From Gammaproteobacteria bacterium (lineage in GTDB: Bacteria > Pseudomonadota > Gammaproteobacteria > SZUA-229), in assembly GCA_016191795.1 (NCBI GenBank), contig JACPVK010000336.1:1-8317 (forward strand): 8,317 nucleotides of DNA, given 5' to 3'. Within the stretch, counting starts at the first letter, position 1, and every line of letters starts with the position of its first letter. This document shows positions 5,623-8,317 of this stretch, one piece after another. The notes under the pieces were generated by a model, which saw only the letters and a program-made list of their open reading frames with translations, was not told where the DNA came from and searched no databases. The translations under genes were made by a program, and so were the position numbers.

Positions 5623-8317
5623 TTATTTCTGCTTGTGACAGAATCCGCAGCCCACCGGTGTTCCTTTGGGAATGGTGGCCGTGCCATCGGCGCAGTCGGT
5701 GTTGTAAGGTGCTATGCCCAGGGTATTTTTGCAGGTCACAACCCGGTCAGCGGAGGTTTTGGACAGCACGCTGCCGGTCAGTAGTCCGGTGGCCGGATCC
5801 ATGTGGCATACCTTGCAGTCGGTAAAGCCACCACTGCTGAAGTTCTTGTGATTGAGGTTCCAGCGATGATCATTCACCGGGTGCAAACCATGAGGTCCAC
5901 CCAGGCCGAGTGGCATGGTCAGATCGCCACTGGTGCCGCGGGTATGGCAGGCATCGCATTCCTGAATTTTGCCTTCGTGGCCCTGCATCTGCTGGGCCGT
6001 CCGGTTGTCATTGGCCAGTGGATTGGCCATGGGCCATTCTGCATGAGTGGCCCCGTGGCAACCTTCACACATAATACCGCCATGGCCGGTGCTCACCCGG
6101 TACAACTGCGGGTTGCCAGCGCCGGGGTTGGTAAACCCGTTATACGAAGCCAGTACCAGTGGTTCCGCAAAGCGCTTGTTGGTCGGCACGATGGGTGTGG
6201 CTTTGGTGTCATTGGTGCGGAAAGCGACGCGTAACCGGATGTTGTCGCTGACGCCCAGAGCATCACGGGTATTTTTGATCACGATTGCGGTGCTTGCCAG
6301 GTTGCTGACGGCATCGCCGCTATGGCAGGAACCGCAGCCCGGTTCATTGGCCCAGGGTACTCGTGGCGTGGCGGGATTGGTGTAGAAATCTTTCGCCAGA
6401 ATGAAGGCGCCCGGGTTGGTGGTGGAGACATTTTTGGTGAAGTCGTCACCCACCTGTTTCATATTGCCGTGGCAATCGTTGCACAGCATATCGCCAGTGC
6501 GCATCGCTCCGCGCAGGCACTTGGTGGTTTTGCCCGGGTGGCACTGGTAGCAGGTGGCATCGAGTACCGATTCGCGAACTGCCTGGTTGGTAACCAGGCC
6601 GCTGCTGTTCTGGATGGGCAGGGGCATGGTTGGAAACAACAGACTATTGGCGTTGTAGCCGGCATCACCCGGTGAGCGGGCATTGGTATCGAGATTGCCG
6701 TGGTGCCAGTGCATGACGCGGGAATTACTTTGGTGCGCCAGCTGATTGCGGCCGTTGGCTATAGTCCCCTCCGGACCGGCCAGTGGGCCCAGATGTGCCA
6801 GATCGAGGGCCGGGGTGTAATGACACACCTGGCAAACCACTGGCTTGTTCTGTACCAGTGCCTTGTTAATCAGGCAATTGGCGTTGCCGTCTGGGCTGGT
6901 AGCGTTGATAACGCAAGCCGCCAGCTGGCCAGAGGTGTTGACATATTTTGAGCCATGCCGCAGGTCATGCAGGCGTAATACATTAATGTCGGAGGCGTAT
7001 TCAATACTGACTTTTAATGGCACACCGGCCAGTTCCTGGTCTGCAAACTGGCTGGCAACCGGCAGACCGGCGCTGGTCAGTCCGGCCGTTGCCACGCCAC
7101 GGGTCGGGCTGTCCGGAACATCCGAAGCGGCGGCATGGCAGTTATTACAGCTGGCCTCACCCGAGATGGGGAGTACGGTGTCGAGCGTCGCCAGGATGGC
7201 GCCCCCGGTTTTGGCGCGGGCCTGAACCCTGACCAGTGGGTAGGCGTTTTCACGACCCTTGTCATCCCACGCGGCATAGGGAACGCCGGCTGCCTCGAAC
7301 CAGTTGATATTCGGGGCTACATAACCAAAGGGAAAGTTGAGGAAGAAGGGTTTTACATCGTAAAACTCATTGGCAGTTTGCGGCAGATTGGCCTGGTAGG
7401 GGCTGGTGATGCCCGGCATGTTGTGCTGCACCGCCGATAAAAATTCATCGCCACTGTTAACCAGACCATCATGGCCAATATACAGATCCTCGACATTGGG
7501 CACCGGCAAACTTTCGTCAGCCGTAACAGTGAACGGGGGGCCGGATAGCGGAGTTAATTTTTGTGCTGGATTGAAGGGGTTGAAAGCAGGATAGAACGGA
7601 TCGTAAGCGCCGTTGGGAATGACATTCCAGAAATTGGTTTTGAATATGTCGACCACGGTGCCGTTATTTTTCACTACGCCGGTAAAGGGATCGGGGCTGG
7701 TCTGGCTGAGTATGGGATCCTCGGGATTGGCTGCAGCCGAGTACAGTACATCCACGATGCTGGAATCGAGTATGGATGGTGTTGAGCCCTTCTGTATAAC
7801 CTGTGTCAGGAGCACCTGAAACGGCGGCAAGATACTCGAAATGCGGGTGTCGTAATCACCGCAATGCATGCCCAGATCGTTAATCGCAACCAGCTGATAA
7901 CCGGTGGTGCCGGTGCCCGGTGCCGGGTTGAGTGAGTTGGCCGGTCTTGGCGCAGCTAGCTGGTTGACTGCCGGCACACTGCCAGGCAATACCCCGGGAG
8001 CGAACACCGATGAAAACGTCTGGCTGGTTGAATTTATCGAGATGCCGGTAGACACGGGCGTTACCGTAATGCTGACAGTTGCCGTGCATGTTAAAGGCTT
8101 GCGTGAGGTGCTGTCGGTGACCTTAACGCTGCTGGTAAAACTGCCGGCGGCACTGTAGGTAACTGGTACGGGAGCGGAGGTACCACTGGTATTGCCCGAC
8201 TGTGAGTTAGAACTCGGGCTGCCTCCGGGGAAAGTGAAATCAAAAATGTAAGGTGTGCGACCTCCCGTGGCCGTACCGGTATAGGTAATGATGCCACCGA
8301 CCGGTATGCTGAGTGTG
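5623..8317 (-). CDS. Exported nine-heme cytochrome c with PKD-like domain, 5' end outside window
   Basis: The frame is open to the window edge, so only the last 897 residues are visible. The first visible ~87 (8056-8316) form a PKD-like Ig fold, with the G-G-R-T-P-Y strand, the V-T-Y-S-A-A-G-S-F block and the V-K-V-T-D motif. A Pro/Ala/Ser-rich linker follows. Counting from the GTG codon at 8055, there is a conserved NDLGMHC block (59-65). Nine CXXCH motifs follow at Cys303, 408, 502, 525, 574, 663, 700, 747 and 803. The last motif is three residues from the C-terminus. Spare histidines such as HWHH (449-452) could be distal ligands, which fits low-potential bis-His hemes. The GTG at 8055 is not the start, because it would cut into the PKD-like domain. 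The role is presumably periplasmic or surface electron transfer, perhaps as partner of the five-heme protein encoded next. The exact family and redox partner are unknown. Confidence 0.9.
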   Translation of the reverse strand, partial: TLSIPVGGIITYTGTATGGRTPYIFDFTFPGGSPSSNSQSGNTSGTSAPVPVTYSAAGSFTSSVKVTDSTSRKPLTCTATVSITVTPVSTGISINSTSQTFSSVFAPGVLPGSVPAVNQLAAPRPANSLNPAPGTGTTGYQLVAINDLGMHCGDYDTRISSILPPFQVLLTQVIQKGSTPSILDSSIVDVLYSAAANPEDPILSQTSPDPFTGVVKNNGTVVDIFKTNFWNVIPNGAYDPFYPAFNPFNPAQKLTPLSGPPFTVTADESLPVPNVEDLYIGHDGLVNSGDEFLSAVQHNMPGITSPYQANLPQTANEFYDVKPFFLNFPFGYVAPNINWFEAAGVPYAAWDDKGRENAYPLVRVQARAKTGGAILATLDTVLPISGEASCNNCHAAASDVPDSPTRGVATAGLTSAGLPVASQFADQELAGVPLKVSIEYASDINVLRLHDLRHGSKYVNTSGQLAACVINATSPDGNANCLINKALVQNKPVVCQVCHYTPALDLAHLGPLAGPEGTIANGRNQLAHQSNSRVMHWHHGNLDTNARSPGDAGYNANSLLFPTMPLPIQNSSGLVTNQAVRESVLDATCYQCHPGKTTKCLRGAMRTGDMLCNDCHGNMKQVGDDFTKNVSTTNPGAFILAKDFYTNPATPRVPWANEPGCGSCHSGDAVSNLASTAIVIKNTRDALGVSDNIRLRVAFRTNDTKATPIVPTNKRFAEPLVLASYNGFTNPGAGNPQLYRVSTGHGGIMCEGCHGATHAEWPMANPLANDNRTAQQMQGHEGKIQECDACHTRGTSGDLTMPLGLGGPHGLHPVNDHRWNLNHKNFSSGGFTDCKVCHMDPATGLLTGSVLSKTSADRVVTCKNTLGIAPYNTDCADGTATIPKGTPVGCGFCHKQK

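Noticed and set aside
6459..6683. Alternative minus-strand Cys/Ala/Pro-rich frame inside the nine-heme gene
   Set aside because: It is an out-of-frame reading of the cytochrome coding sequence, without a start site or family features.
7861..7869. The His-Cys of NDLGMHC as a tenth heme site
   Set aside because: There is no C-x-x-C-H spacing. No second Cys lies three residues upstream, so covalent heme attachment is not supported.

Overview
The window looks like chromosomal DNA of a Gram-negative, respiring bacterium, probably a proteobacterium. The reasons are outer-membrane-type lipoprotein signals, Sec-exported DUF1566 proteins, a single-domain bacteriohemerythrin and two large exported multiheme c-type cytochromes. 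A gamma- or betaproteobacterium living at an oxic/anoxic boundary (methanotroph, iron or sulfur oxidiser) would fit, but nothing here fixes the taxon.

Layout. Positions 1-337 hold no convincing gene. From 338 to 2006 three plus-strand genes encode exported proteins: an unrecognised small lipoprotein (338-802), a DUF1566/Lcl-C-terminal-domain lipoprotein (872-1525), and 10 nt later a second DUF1566 protein with a cleavable signal peptide (1536-2006). An AT-rich stretch of about 585 nt follows, with an 8-bp inverted repeat and traces of a possible decayed minus-strand gene. A plus-strand bacteriohemerythrin gene (2593-2994) has all seven di-iron ligands. The remaining 5 kb is on the minus strand and is clearly richer in GC: a nine-heme (CXXCH) cytochrome with a PKD-like domain at the visible N-terminal end, running off the right edge (8317-5623), then a 150-nt gap with a 10-bp hairpin, then a five-heme cytochrome ending in a fibronectin type III domain (5471-3234). 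The cytochrome genes converge on the hemerythrin gene.

How the genes may work together. The two cytochromes share an orientation and an architecture of heme-rich body plus Ig-fold domain (PKD or FN3). They are best read as one periplasmic-to-surface electron-transfer module, with the upstream part of the locus outside the window. The hemerythrin could bind or sense O2 in the same cell, but it lies on the opposite strand, so a functional link is inference only. The DUF1566 pair looks like a tandem duplication whose copies have diverged in anchoring. No RNA genes, CRISPR arrays, insertion sequences or tRNAs were seen. The most notable material is the nine-heme/five-heme pair and an EF-hand-like loop inside the FN3 tail of the five-heme protein.
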